A DNA stretch of 6,607 nt from contig JAISXC010000289.1 in the NCBI GenBank assembly GCA_031270875.1, positions 1 through 6,607 on the forward strand, in the 5' to 3' direction. Shown in pieces: positions 1 through 6,494 of the stretch. Origin of the DNA: Desulfovibrio sp. GTDB taxonomy: Bacteria > Desulfobacterota > Desulfovibrionia > Desulfovibrionales > Desulfovibrionaceae. A model generated the notes under the pieces. That model made no database searches. It saw nothing but the letters and a program-made list of their open reading frames with translations, and was not told where the DNA came from. The translations under genes were made by a program, and so were the position numbers. Position 1 is the first letter of the stretch, and every line of letters begins with the position of its first letter.

Positions 1-3000
1 GCCGCTGTTGGAATTGGTCTTTACAAAGGAACTGAACGTGTCCTGTACGGACACCACGGAAAGATTGTTGCGCGCCGCAAGCAGGGCGTCGCCGCCGGCG
101 GCTGCCTGTGAGCCGGCTATCGTCAGGTCGCGCCCGGCGGTCATGGTCATGTCCCCGCCGGCGTTGACGGCGGAACCGGTGTGGGTCACCTTGTCGACCC
201 GGAGCCTGCCCCCGCCGTTCCCCACATGGAATTCCGAAGCGACCGTACCGACGGTCAGATCCCGTCCCGCCGCGAGGGAGACATCGCCGCCCGCGTTCAG
301 ACGGCTGCCCTTGATGGTCAGATCATTGCCGGCTGTCGCCGTGACGTTGTTTTTGGCCTCAATGCCGGCCTGGGCCGACACATGGATGTTTCGGCCGTTG
401 CCGGGATCGACGCGCGTGAGGGTTTGCGAAACAATATTTCCTCCGGCCAGCAGATTGATGTTGTCGGCCGTCATGAAGCCGCTGTTGTTGTATATGTCGT
501 TCAGTGCGGTCAGGTTCAGCGTGCCGCCGCGCAACAGGCCGCCGGAATTGGTGATGTCGAGCGAGGCGAGATTGACGGTCCCGCCGTTGATGACGCCCTC
601 GTTCAGAAGGTTCTTGCCGGCGTTGACATAGACGTTTCTGGCCTGCACTCCTCCGTTCGGCATGATGTCATCCGCCGTGGCGGAAGCCAGATACAGGCGC
701 GGCGCGAGTACCTTCTGGCCCATATACTCCTCTTCCACCAGCCAGATAATGTCGTGGGTCAGCGCCGCCACCTGTTCAGGACTGAGCGCGACGCTGAGGC
801 TGAGTTGCAGCCCTGCGGCCTGGGCGACGGCATTGTCCATGAGGCCGCGCATCTGGTCGGCGTCGGTGCCGTAGCCGCTCAGAAAGCGTTGGCCCGTGGC
901 GGCCATGACCTGATCCTGCACAAGACGCGTCTCGTAAAAGGCATCCCCCAGCAGTTGCGCGTGCAGGAGGTTCAGGTCAACGCCCAGGCGTCCCAGAAAA
1001 TAGTCCGAGCCGAAAAAAATGCCGAAATTCACGAAGAGCGGGTTGGTCTCAATAAGGTACCTGTGGCCCGGCGCGGCAACGGGACGGAACATGGGGCTGC
1101 CCTTGAAGGGGTAGTCCGCGTTGGCCGAAGAGTCATTGGGCAGCGAAATGCCCTGGCGCTCGCTGAGATTGCTGAAGGTGTCCGCCGCTTCAACGTAAAG
1201 ATCGGAGCCGGCGGAGAGCAGGGACCGGACTCTGCCGATTTCCTCATACGATTCGTTATAGGACAGGAAATATTCGCCGGTGTAGTCATCATCGGCGTCC
1301 CATCCCTTGAACGTCTCGCGAACGGTGGTGGTGCGCTGGAGAATCGCGTCCGTGTTGCTGACATCGGTCGCCGCGATCTCAAGATTGTTGCCGGCGGCAA
1401 CCGTGCTGTATCTGTTCACAAACGAATCCGCGCTGATGAGAATGTCTCCGGCGGCGAGCAGTTTTCCGGCCGGCGAATCCTGGGCTATGTAATCTTCATA
1501 GACATTCACGTAAAACCACTGTTGTCTCCTGTCGCAGCCGTGTCCCAGCAGCGGCTTGTTGCACTGATACCAGGACGAGGACGAAACATGATTGCCCCTC
1601 TCCGCAATGGAGAAAACGCGCTTGCCGTTTTCCACGACGGACGCGCTGATGAGGAGATTGTTTCCGGCTGTGATGGTTCCCGAAAGATTGCGCAGGCTGC
1701 CGGCGGACGGATCGCCAGCCGGCCCTATCACAATGTCGCGTCCCGCGTAGATGTCTCCTGAATCGTTCAGCAACTCGCCCGACATGAACAGAAATTGGTC
1801 CCGGACGGCGAAGATAGCGCCGCCCGTGTTTTTCAGGCTTTCGCCGACGTACTCCAAATCCCGCCCGGCGGCGAGAAAGGCCCGGTCGATCGAAAGGTTG
1901 CCGCCCTGTAAAAACAGGTCGCCGCCAGCGGCAAGCGCGCTGTCTTTTTGCAGGCCGGCGCTGTCAAAAAACGCATACAAATCGCCGCCCGCGCTCAGCC
2001 GGGAATTGTCCAGTTCCGACAGCGCGACGCGAAATTCCATATCCAGCAGAGCCTCAAGTTTTGTATTCGCCAGTTTTACATCCCCGGCCTTCACCTTCAG
2101 GGATGCGGCCTGAACCTCGCTGTCGGCCGCTGAAAATTCGCCGCCGGCGAGCAGGGCTTTGTCGCCGGCCATTGCCGTCACCTTGTTCAGGACGGCTTTG
2201 TCCGCCTCCAGCGTTGTTGACCCGCCGGAGAGAACCTGCGTGTTCTTCGCTTCAAGATTGCCGGACCTGATGTTTACGTCACCGGATACGCCCATGTTGC
2301 CGGAGGCATCCACCCCGGCGGCGATCAAGGCGCCGTCCAGGGCAATGCCGTCCGCGGCGATATTCACGTTTCCGCCGGCGGCCAGAACCCCGCCGCTTTC
2401 CGCTTTTTTGGAGGAAACGGCCAGATCGCCGCCCGCATAGGCGCTGTCTTGTATGTTAACCCGCGAATTTGAAGCCAGCGCCGCATTGCCGCCGGCGGCC
2501 GTCCGGCGCAGAACCAGCTTGCCGTCAGCGGTGATCGCCATGTCGCCGGCGCTCTGGGCCATGCCTTCAAGATTCACGCCCACGCCTTTCTCAGTGGCGA
2601 TGATTGAGATACGGTTCGCGTACATGCCGCCGAGCAGCGATGAATCCACCGCCACCGCCGGTTTTGTTTCGTCGTCTCCGGCTCCGGCCCTGGGCGTGAC
2701 GCGTGAACCCCGGATTTCATTCTTTCCCGCGACGACGGTAAGGTCGTTCGCGTACACGTCCGCCGCGATTTCCGCCGTGCGGCTCAAAATGCTGAAGGCG
2801 TCGGCCCTGGTCGCGTTTATTCCCGCGCCCTCAACGCGCACATTGCCCTGGTTCACGTCGAAGCCCTGCAGGTTGCCGCCGGAAACAAGGGGTTTGCCGG
2901 TCGTGAGCGTGGCCGCGCCGACGTTGATGTATCCGCCGCCGTTGACGGTAATCCCGTTGGGGTTGGCGAGAATGAGATCCGCCTTGCGCCCGCCGACTTC

Positions 3001-3372
3001 CATGTAGCCCTCAATATGGGAGCGATTCGCGCTGGTCACTTCATTCAGAATTACTTTCGCCGGCGAGCCGCTGAGATTGGGGTTGGCCATGATGATGCCG
3101 CCCAGTTGCGTCAGGCTTGCCCCCTTGCTGTTGTTGAAAATAAGACCCTGTTTGTTGACGTTGAAGTCCCGGTAGAGATTGTGCGACATCCCGGAGGATG
3201 ACGGATTGGCGATGTTTACCATCGGCACGCCGTTCGGGGCGCTGTCGATGCCCGGGCGCATGTTCGCCGGCGCGTTCGGGTCGGGAGTGAGCGGCCGCTC
3301 GGCATACGCATGCGGCGGCATTATCAGAAGTCCGATCAGCGCCGCGACGAGCAAACGGGAAGCCTGTCTCAT
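1..3372 (-). CDS. TpsA-family large exoprotein (haemagglutinin/CdiA-like), 5' part only
   Basis: This is the N-terminal 1124 codons of a secreted two-partner exoprotein; the frame is open to base 1, so the C-terminus is missing. Residues 1-24 form a signal peptide (RQ, a hydrophobic core LLVAALIGLLIM, then cleavage after HAYA). The TPS secretion domain follows from about residue 45, with the hallmark motifs NPNL (97-100) and NPNGI (137-141) flanking ILNEVTSANRS. From about 165 to 740 come beta-helix-type haemagglutinin repeats rich in AAGGDL/AAGRDL/AAGNNL units, interrupted by a stretch with Cys604 and Cys613. Residues about 772-896 (YLIETNPLF..., SDYFLGRLG, LMDNAVAQA, LTHDIIWLVEEE) resemble a module that I recall from CdiA and related large TpsA proteins. 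Repeats resume after about 905. The start has a GAGG ribosome site 5 bases upstream, and tpsB ends 22 bp before it. The protein should be exported by Sec and then across the outer membrane by that TpsB. The usual cysteines after NPNGI are replaced by Val143 and Gly146. Toxin, haemolysin or adhesin function cannot be decided here. Confidence 0.95.
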   Translation of the reverse strand, partial: MRQASRLLVAALIGLLIMPPHAYAERPLTPDPNAPANMRPGIDSAPNGVPMVNIANPSSSGMSHNLYRDFNVNKQGLIFNNSKGASLTQLGGIIMANPNLSGSPAKVILNEVTSANRSHIEGYMEVGGRKADLILANPNGITVNGGGYINVGAATLTTGKPLVSGGNLQGFDVNQGNVRVEGAGINATRADAFSILSRTAEIAADVYANDLTVVAGKNEIRGSRVTPRAGAGDDETKPAVAVDSSLLGGMYANRISIIATEKGVGVNLEGMAQSAGDMAITADGKLVLRRTAAGGNAALASNSRVNIQDSAYAGGDLAVSSKKAESGGVLAAGGNVNIAADGIALDGALIAAGVDASGNMGVSGDVNIRSGNLEAKNTQVLSGGSTTLEADKAVLNKVTAMAGDKALLAGGEFSAADSEVQAASLKVKAGDVKLANTKLEALLDMEFRVALSELDNSRLSAGGDLYAFFDSAGLQKDSALAAGGDLFLQGGNLSIDRAFLAAGRDLEYVGESLKNTGGAIFAVRDQFLFMSGELLNDSGDIYAGRDIVIGPAGDPSAGSLRNLSGTITAGNNLLISASVVENGKRVFSIAERGNHVSSSSWYQCNKPLLGHGCDRRQQWFYVNVYEDYIAQDSPAGKLLAAGDILISADSFVNRYSTVAAGNNLEIAATDVSNTDAILQRTTTVRETFKGWDADDDYTGEYFLSYNESYEEIGRVRSLLSAGSDLYVEAADTFSNLSERQGISLPNDSSANADYPFKGSPMFRPVAAPGHRYLIETNPLFVNFGIFFGSDYFLGRLGVDLNLLHAQLLGDAFYETRLVQDQVMAATGQRFLSGYGTDADQMRGLMDNAVAQAAGLQLSLSVALSPEQVAALTHDIIWLVEEEYMGQKVLAPRLYLASATADDIMPNGGVQARNVYVNAGKNLLNEGVINGGTVNLASLDITNSGGLLRGGTLNLTALNDIYNNSGFMTADNINLLAGGNIVSQTLTRVDPGNGRNIHVSAQAGIEAKNNVTATAGNDLTIKGSRLNAGGDVSLAAGRDLTVGTVASEFHVGNGGGRLRVDKVTHTGSAVNAGGDMTMTAGRDLTIAGSQAAAGGDALLAARNNLSVVSVQDTFSSFVKTNSNSG

Positions 3373-3377
3373 AACAA

Positions 3378-3381
3378 CCTC
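3378..3381 (-). promoter_or_regulatory. Ribosome binding site of tpsA
   Basis: On the minus strand the sequence GAGG is followed by TTGTT and then the ATG at 3372, a 5-base spacing. It sits in the 22-bp gap after the tpsB stop codon. It supports this start codon, which is also followed directly by a good signal peptide. I see no terminator or promoter in the gap, so the two genes are probably co-transcribed. Confidence 0.75.
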
Positions 3382-3394
3382 GCACGGTAACGGT

Positions 3395-5161
3395 TTAAAA
3401 TGTATATTTGACGCTCAGATACCATACGTCATGTTTCTCGCTTTCGCGGACGAAGGACGGCGTTTCCAGGGGATGCGCATAAGCCAGCTCGAAGGTGAGT
3501 GGCCCCGTTGTGCGCACGCCCAAAGCCATCCCGCTGACGTGTCCGCGCTCATAGGGGTCCGCGCTGTCGCGGGCAATGACGCCCACATCGTACGCGCCGA
3601 AAAGTTGCACGTTGTGAACCGGGCTTTTATCGAAAGCAATCCAATTTTGCGGCACGTTCCAGGCGATCTCGTTGCGCACGTAGCCGCCCTGGTCGCCGCC
3701 GAGGACGCTGTTCTCAAAACCGCGCACGGAGTACATTCCGCCGAGATAAAGGCGTTCTGAACCGTAAAGCGTGACGTCCGCGCGCTGGCCGCGCGCGGAA
3801 AGCGTCCAGGAAAAATTCTGCTGAAACAGTTCGAAAGGATAGTACCAGTACAGGCTGCCGGAGCTTTTGCTGAAATTCGTTTTCGGGGCGGATGAGTCGG
3901 AGTCGAAGGGTATGCCTTCCGACATGCTCGGCATCCCCCATGCCTGTTCCAGAGAAAGGGAAAACACGCCGCCGAGCAGGCGGCGCGTGTAGACGAGGGC
4001 GAATCCTCCGCTGCTCAGGCGGTAGGAACTTGCCAGAAGCCGCGCGTCCTCAATATAGTTGTCGACGTCGCGGTACTGGTAAAAGACGCCGAGGGAGAGT
4101 TTGCTGTCGGCGTCGCGCCAGACCACGCGGTCAAGCGCCATGCGGGCCGCGACGGTGGTTCCCTTGCTTGTGTAGCTTTGATTGACGCCCAGAAGCTGCG
4201 TGCTGTAGCTGAAGGTGCTGGCGCTGCCGGAAAGCAGCCAGTATCCGAAAGGCAGAGAAAAGAGACCGGTCAGGCTCTCGCTGAATCCCTCGGTTTCATC
4301 ATTGTTCGGGCCGTAACTTTGCGGCATGGCCCCTGTATAATATACGGCGACCTGATCGTTGCAGCCGATGAAATTGTCCTTTTCAAGCCCCAGGGTGTAT
4401 TGCGTACGGCCGGTGACATCCTGCCCCAGGTTGTCATAGCCTATGTACGGGCGCCAGGTGCGTTCCTGCACGTTGGAGATGAGCACCCTGCTGGTCCCCG
4501 GCGCGCTGCCGGGTTCAACGCGCATGGCGGCGCGGTTGGAGGGCAGGCGGTTCAGTTGATCCAGACCCTGCTCAATGTCGCGCAGATTGAGAACGGAGCC
4601 TTTGACAAAGGGAAAAATGGTCAGGAACTGCCGGGGGTTCATTGTGGAGGATTCATCCGGGCCGATGGATTCCACGCGCCCCTCCACAACGCGAATGCGC
4701 AGAACGCCTGTGGATAGATCCTGCGGCTCAAGCAGGGCGCGGGAAGTGATGTAGCCCTTTTCCACGTAAGCGTTGGTGATCTCCTGCAGCAGGCCGTTTA
4801 TGCCGGACAGCGAAAGGCAGGTGTTTTCGCGCGGCGCGGTGATTTTTTCCAGCGTGCGGCGGGAAAGCAGCGTTACGCCTTCTATGCGGAAAGAATTGAT
4901 GTGGACGCAAGGGCCGGTGTCCGGAGCCGGAGCGGGGGAAGGTTCGACCGGCCGCTCCTCCGGCGGCGGGGTAAGCAGGGAGCGGCGCTGTTCTTCTTCA
5001 AGCTGGCGGAGGCGCTGCTCGTTCATCTCCGCCGCGCGCTCCTGAATATTTCGCGCGGGATCCGGCGCGGCCGCGAAGGAGCGGTCACAGGCGAGAAAAA
5101 ACAGGGGGAAGACCACAAGAAACGCATAGCCGCCCATGCCGTTGACGAACAGTTTTTTCAT
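3395..5161 (-). CDS. TpsB outer-membrane transporter (ShlB/FhaC/CdiB family)
   Basis: This 588-residue protein is the outer-membrane pore that secretes the downstream TpsA. Seen in the sequence: a signal peptide (MKKLFVN..., hydrophobic core, likely cleavage after SFAAA near residue 32); a charged, Glu/Arg/Gln-rich helix at 38-62, fitting the plug helix H1 of the family; a proline-rich linker at 64-82; POTRA1 at about 86-163 (INSFRIEGV, then AYVEKGYITSRALLEPQDLS, LRIRVVEGRVESI); POTRA2 at about 166-233; and a beta-barrel from YIGYDNLGQD (239) to a C-terminal aromatic residue (WYLSVKYTF). The barrel contains the conserved VRGF motif at 479-482, which in FhaC lies in the L6 loop inside the pore. 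Cys85 and Cys115 bracket the start of POTRA1, as in the CdiB/HecB branch. The frame is open upstream to an ATG at 5311, but those 50 extra residues lack export features, so I prefer 5161 although its ribosome site (GAGAT) is weak. A LAC before the cleavage site is a poor lipobox. The gene is intact and probably leads the operon. Confidence 0.93.
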   Translation of the reverse strand: MKKLFVNGMGGYAFLVVFPLFFLACDRSFAAAPDPARNIQERAAEMNEQRLRQLEEEQRRSLLTPPPEERPVEPSPAPAPDTGPCVHINSFRIEGVTLLSRRTLEKITAPRENTCLSLSGINGLLQEITNAYVEKGYITSRALLEPQDLSTGVLRIRVVEGRVESIGPDESSTMNPRQFLTIFPFVKGSVLNLRDIEQGLDQLNRLPSNRAAMRVEPGSAPGTSRVLISNVQERTWRPYIGYDNLGQDVTGRTQYTLGLEKDNFIGCNDQVAVYYTGAMPQSYGPNNDETEGFSESLTGLFSLPFGYWLLSGSASTFSYSTQLLGVNQSYTSKGTTVAARMALDRVVWRDADSKLSLGVFYQYRDVDNYIEDARLLASSYRLSSGGFALVYTRRLLGGVFSLSLEQAWGMPSMSEGIPFDSDSSAPKTNFSKSSGSLYWYYPFELFQQNFSWTLSARGQRADVTLYGSERLYLGGMYSVRGFENSVLGGDQGGYVRNEIAWNVPQNWIAFDKSPVHNVQLFGAYDVGVIARDSADPYERGHVSGMALGVRTTGPLTFELAYAHPLETPSFVRESEKHDVWYLSVKYTF

Positions 5162-5255
5162 ACGGGATCTCAGATGATTGTCGTCGCCAAGCCGGGAGAT
5201 GCCCTGAAACGCCCCGCCCGACCACGAACAACCGCATAACCTCCACAGTATGACA

Positions 5256-5284
5256 AGAGTACAACATTTTCCAGAGAATGTCAT
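5256..5284 (-). promoter_or_regulatory. Candidate tpsB promoter with overlapping palindrome
   Basis: On the minus strand, ATGACA (5284-5279; 5 of 6 to TTGACA) is followed after exactly 17 bases by TACTCT (5261-5256; only 3 of 6 to TATAAT). Transcription would start near 5249, leaving a leader of about 90 bases before the tpsB ATG. An imperfect 18-bp palindrome at 5264-5281, with arms ACATT/AATGT and an inner TC/GA pair, lies across the spacer and could be an operator. The -10 match is poor, so this is a position-based suggestion, not a firm call. Confidence 0.25.
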
Positions 5285-5310
5285 AAGTTTTTTAAATCCC
5301 GCTCGCACCA

Positions 5311-5966
5311 TCAGGCCGACGGAACCAGAAAGAGGACAAGCCCCCTCCCTCTCGTTTCCTTTTCAGCGATTTTCAAGGAGGTAAAGGTTTTTCCCGTCCC
5401 GCAGGCCATAATCAGCTTGCCGCGCGAATGCGCCTTGAAGTGTTCGCGGAAATTACCCAAGGCTTTTCGCTGGTGTTCTCGCAAGGATTTTTTGCTCTGC
5501 CGCGCCTGAACGCCGGAAATTCCCTTGTCCAGTTCTCCCCAATCAACCGGCGCTTCTTCCAGAGTCATAAGGCTGATACGGGGAACCGGTGGATTTGGTG
5601 GTGGAAATCCACAACCGCTTGGCAAAGAAGCCGTCTGATGCTGGTCATTAATGAAAGTTTTGCTGGAAGTCGCCAGAAAGCTATCCACGGCGGGCTTGTC
5701 AATCGTGGATTTTTCATCCCGACATTTGCATTGAACGGCCCGGAAATCGCCCTCGACCGTCTGCGCCACCAAATCAATGCCGGTATCCTTGCCGCCGATA
5801 TGTTCCTTGTAGGGGAACTCCCGCCTAAGCCAGACATGCCGAAACTTTCCCTCATACCAAGTACGGTTTTCAGGAATGCCTGCATAAGCCGTTCAAAACG
5901 GTCGCCTTTGTCCCGTTCGGAAAAGGATATGGCGCGATATTTGGTCAAGATCTGTTGAAAATTCAT
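5311..5966 (-). pseudogene. Degraded, truncated Mrr-like nuclease/SF2 restriction helicase
   Basis: This is the remnant of a large single-chain restriction-type helicase. It opens at 5966 with MNFQQILTKYRA and SERDKGDRFERLMQAFLKT. A frame change near 5861-5864 then moves to the frame reading FRHVWLRREFPYKEHIGG, DTGIDLVAQ and AVQCKC. The D...QxK pattern fits a Mrr/PD-(D/E)xK nuclease domain. That frame continues through IDKPAVDSFLATSSKTFIND. Near 5626 a one-base loss pushes FAKRLWISTT out of frame. The original frame returns near 5600 at NPPVPRISL, with about 15 expected residues missing. It then runs through SLREHQRKAL to the Walker A motif ACGTGKT (about 5403-5386) and LVLFLVPS, and stops at TGA 5313-5311, where the family would continue with the rest of the RecA domains. 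Everything downstream (helicase motifs Ia-VI and any methylase part) is absent, so no working enzyme is expected. Similarity to type ISP/LlaGI-like or related defence helicases is from memory of the family; the exact class is uncertain. Confidence 0.85.
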
Positions 5967-6060
5967 GTTTTACCGCTATTCACCTTGATTTTATTCGGCA
6001 CAGCATAGACTAAAACGGGGAAAAATGGAGTAATAAGAAAACAGTCTGCCTTCTTCCATT

Positions 6061-6089
6061 CTCCCTGTTTCGAGGGAGATTGGCCCAAT
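6061..6089. repeat. Stem-loop plus adjacent short palindrome
   Basis: CTCCCTGTTTCGAGGGAG (6061-6078) has a perfect 6-bp stem with a 6-base loop. It is followed directly by the palindrome ATTGGCCCAAT (6079-6089), which has 5-bp arms. No T-run follows on either strand, so it is not a standard intrinsic terminator. It lies about 95 bp upstream of the pseudogene start and could be a fossil regulatory site of that gene. Confidence 0.45.
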
Positions 6090-6105
6090 ACGTCCTAAAA
6101 AATCT

Positions 6106-6135
6106 TTTTCAATCCTGATTTTTTGCGGGTATAAT
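6106..6135 (+). promoter_or_regulatory. Candidate plus-strand promoter
   Basis: TTTTCA (6106-6111; 4 of 6 to TTGACA) and a perfect TATAAT (6130-6135) are separated by 18 bases. It points away from the pseudogene, into the segment with the tandem duplication and the hairpins. No protein gene follows on this strand. If it is real, the product would be a non-coding RNA. Perfect TATAAT boxes occur by chance in AT-rich DNA, so confidence is low. Confidence 0.25.
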
Positions 6136-6155
6136 TGCGGGCATTGATGTTTTTC

Positions 6156-6187
6156 ATTATGCAAATAGTAAATTATGCAAATAGTAA
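6156..6187. repeat. Perfect 16-bp tandem duplication
   Basis: ATTATGCAAATAGTAA occurs twice head to tail at 6156-6171 and 6172-6187 with no mismatch. It may be a replication-slippage duplication or a pair of binding sites. It starts 20 bp downstream of the candidate plus-strand -10 box. Confidence 0.9.
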
Positions 6188-6270
6188 ATAAAATAATATT
6201 GTTATGCTTGGAACACAAAGTCCGAATGTGGCAAATTTTGTAACCAAGTTGAAATTGCCCTCGCAATTCG

Positions 6271-6287
6271 AATCCCTGTTGGGGATT
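6271..6287. repeat. Stem-loop, 6-bp stem
   Basis: AATCCCTGTTGGGGATT folds into a perfect 6-bp stem (AATCCC/GGGATT) with loop TGTTG. It is the first of a run of hairpins that continues to 6469. The preceding TTCGAAT recalls a tRNA T-loop, but no flanking T-stem or tRNA body is present. Confidence 0.5.
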
Positions 6288-6312
6288 ATAACCGCTGCCA
6301 TTTTCAGGCTTC

Positions 6313-6342
6313 TTGTCAACGGCTTATCAAGCCGTCAGCAGA
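6313..6342 (+). repeat. Palindromic 30-bp repeat, copy 1
   Basis: This copy matches 6379-6408 at 25 of 30 positions. Its core ACGGCTTATCAAGCCGT (6319-6335) forms a perfect 7-bp stem with loop ATC. The spacing to copy 2 is exactly 66 bp, leaving 36 bp between the units. The repeat-plus-spacer size resembles a minimal CRISPR unit, but only two diverged copies exist and no cas gene is in view. A REP-type element or RNA structure is equally possible. Confidence 0.7.
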
Positions 6343-6378
6343 CATCTCTTTATCAATTATTATAAGTTCTTGCGATAT

Positions 6379-6408
6379 TTGTCAGCGGCTTATTGAGCCG
6401 TCGTCAGA
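6379..6408 (+). repeat. Palindromic 30-bp repeat, copy 2
   Basis: This is the second copy of the repeat at 6313-6342. Its core GCGGCTTATTGAGCCGT (6385-6401) differs from copy 1 at both ends of the stem. In a plus-strand RNA both changes leave G-U pairs, so the 7-bp stem is kept. In a minus-strand RNA they would be A-C mismatches. This hints that the plus strand is the transcribed one. Confidence 0.7.
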
Positions 6409-6417
6409 AACGATTAT

Positions 6418-6440
6418 CCGGCAAAAATAATTTATGCCGG
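6418..6440. repeat. Stem-loop, 6-bp stem
   Basis: CCGGCA (6418-6423) and TGCCGG (6435-6440) form a perfect 6-bp stem around an 11-base A/T-only loop. A shorter hairpin follows at 6453-6463 (GGCATAATGCC), flanked by CTGC (6448-6451) and GCAG (6466-6469), which could extend it. There is no T-run to make either a terminator. Confidence 0.45.
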
Positions 6441-6494
6441 GAAATCGCTGCGGGCATAATGCCATGCAGCCCCGTCTTTCTCCAGTCCGGCCTA

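Larger units (their letters stand above)
5967..6494. other. AT-rich intergenic region with stem-loops and short repeats, no convincing gene
   Basis: I found no reading frame with recognisable protein content here. A minus-strand frame at 6266-5991 (91 codons) has low-complexity composition, no ribosome site and no family I know. The stretch is visibly richer in A and T than the tps genes. It holds the leader of the pseudogene, an 18-bp stem-loop with an adjacent 11-bp palindrome (6061-6089), a plus-strand promoter-like sequence (6106-6135), a 16-bp tandem duplication (6156-6187) and, from 6271 to 6469, five consecutive potential hairpins. It could be a repeat- or RNA-bearing spacer, or a scar of past insertions. 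Confidence 0.6.

Noticed and set aside
181..1761. A 526-codon open frame on the plus strand
   Set aside because: It lies wholly opposite tpsA, whose repeat-rich, GC-rich codons leave the antisense frames open. Its translation shows no known domain, while the minus strand gives a clear TpsA.
4178..4717. A 179-codon plus-strand frame opposite tpsB, and other antisense frames at 2453-3007 and 3179-3760
   Set aside because: All are mirror frames of strongly supported genes and have no recognisable motifs or ribosome sites of their own.
5162..5311. A 50-residue N-terminal extension of TpsB starting at the ATG at 5311
   Set aside because: The extension is not signal-like and overlaps the pseudogene stop codon. 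A proper signal peptide begins at 5161.
5991..6266. A 91-codon minus-strand frame in the AT-rich region
   Set aside because: Its composition is low complexity, it spans a tandem duplication and a stem-loop, it has no ribosome site and it matches no family I know.
6255..6290. A tRNA 3' end or tRNA-derived attachment site, suggested by TTCGAAT
   Set aside because: There is no pairing T-stem around it, no acceptor stem and no CCA end.
6313..6408. A CRISPR array call
   Set aside because: The 30-bp repeat and 36-bp spacer sizes fit, but there are only two copies with 5 mismatches. Shifting by 66 bp on either side finds no further repeat, and no cas gene is visible.
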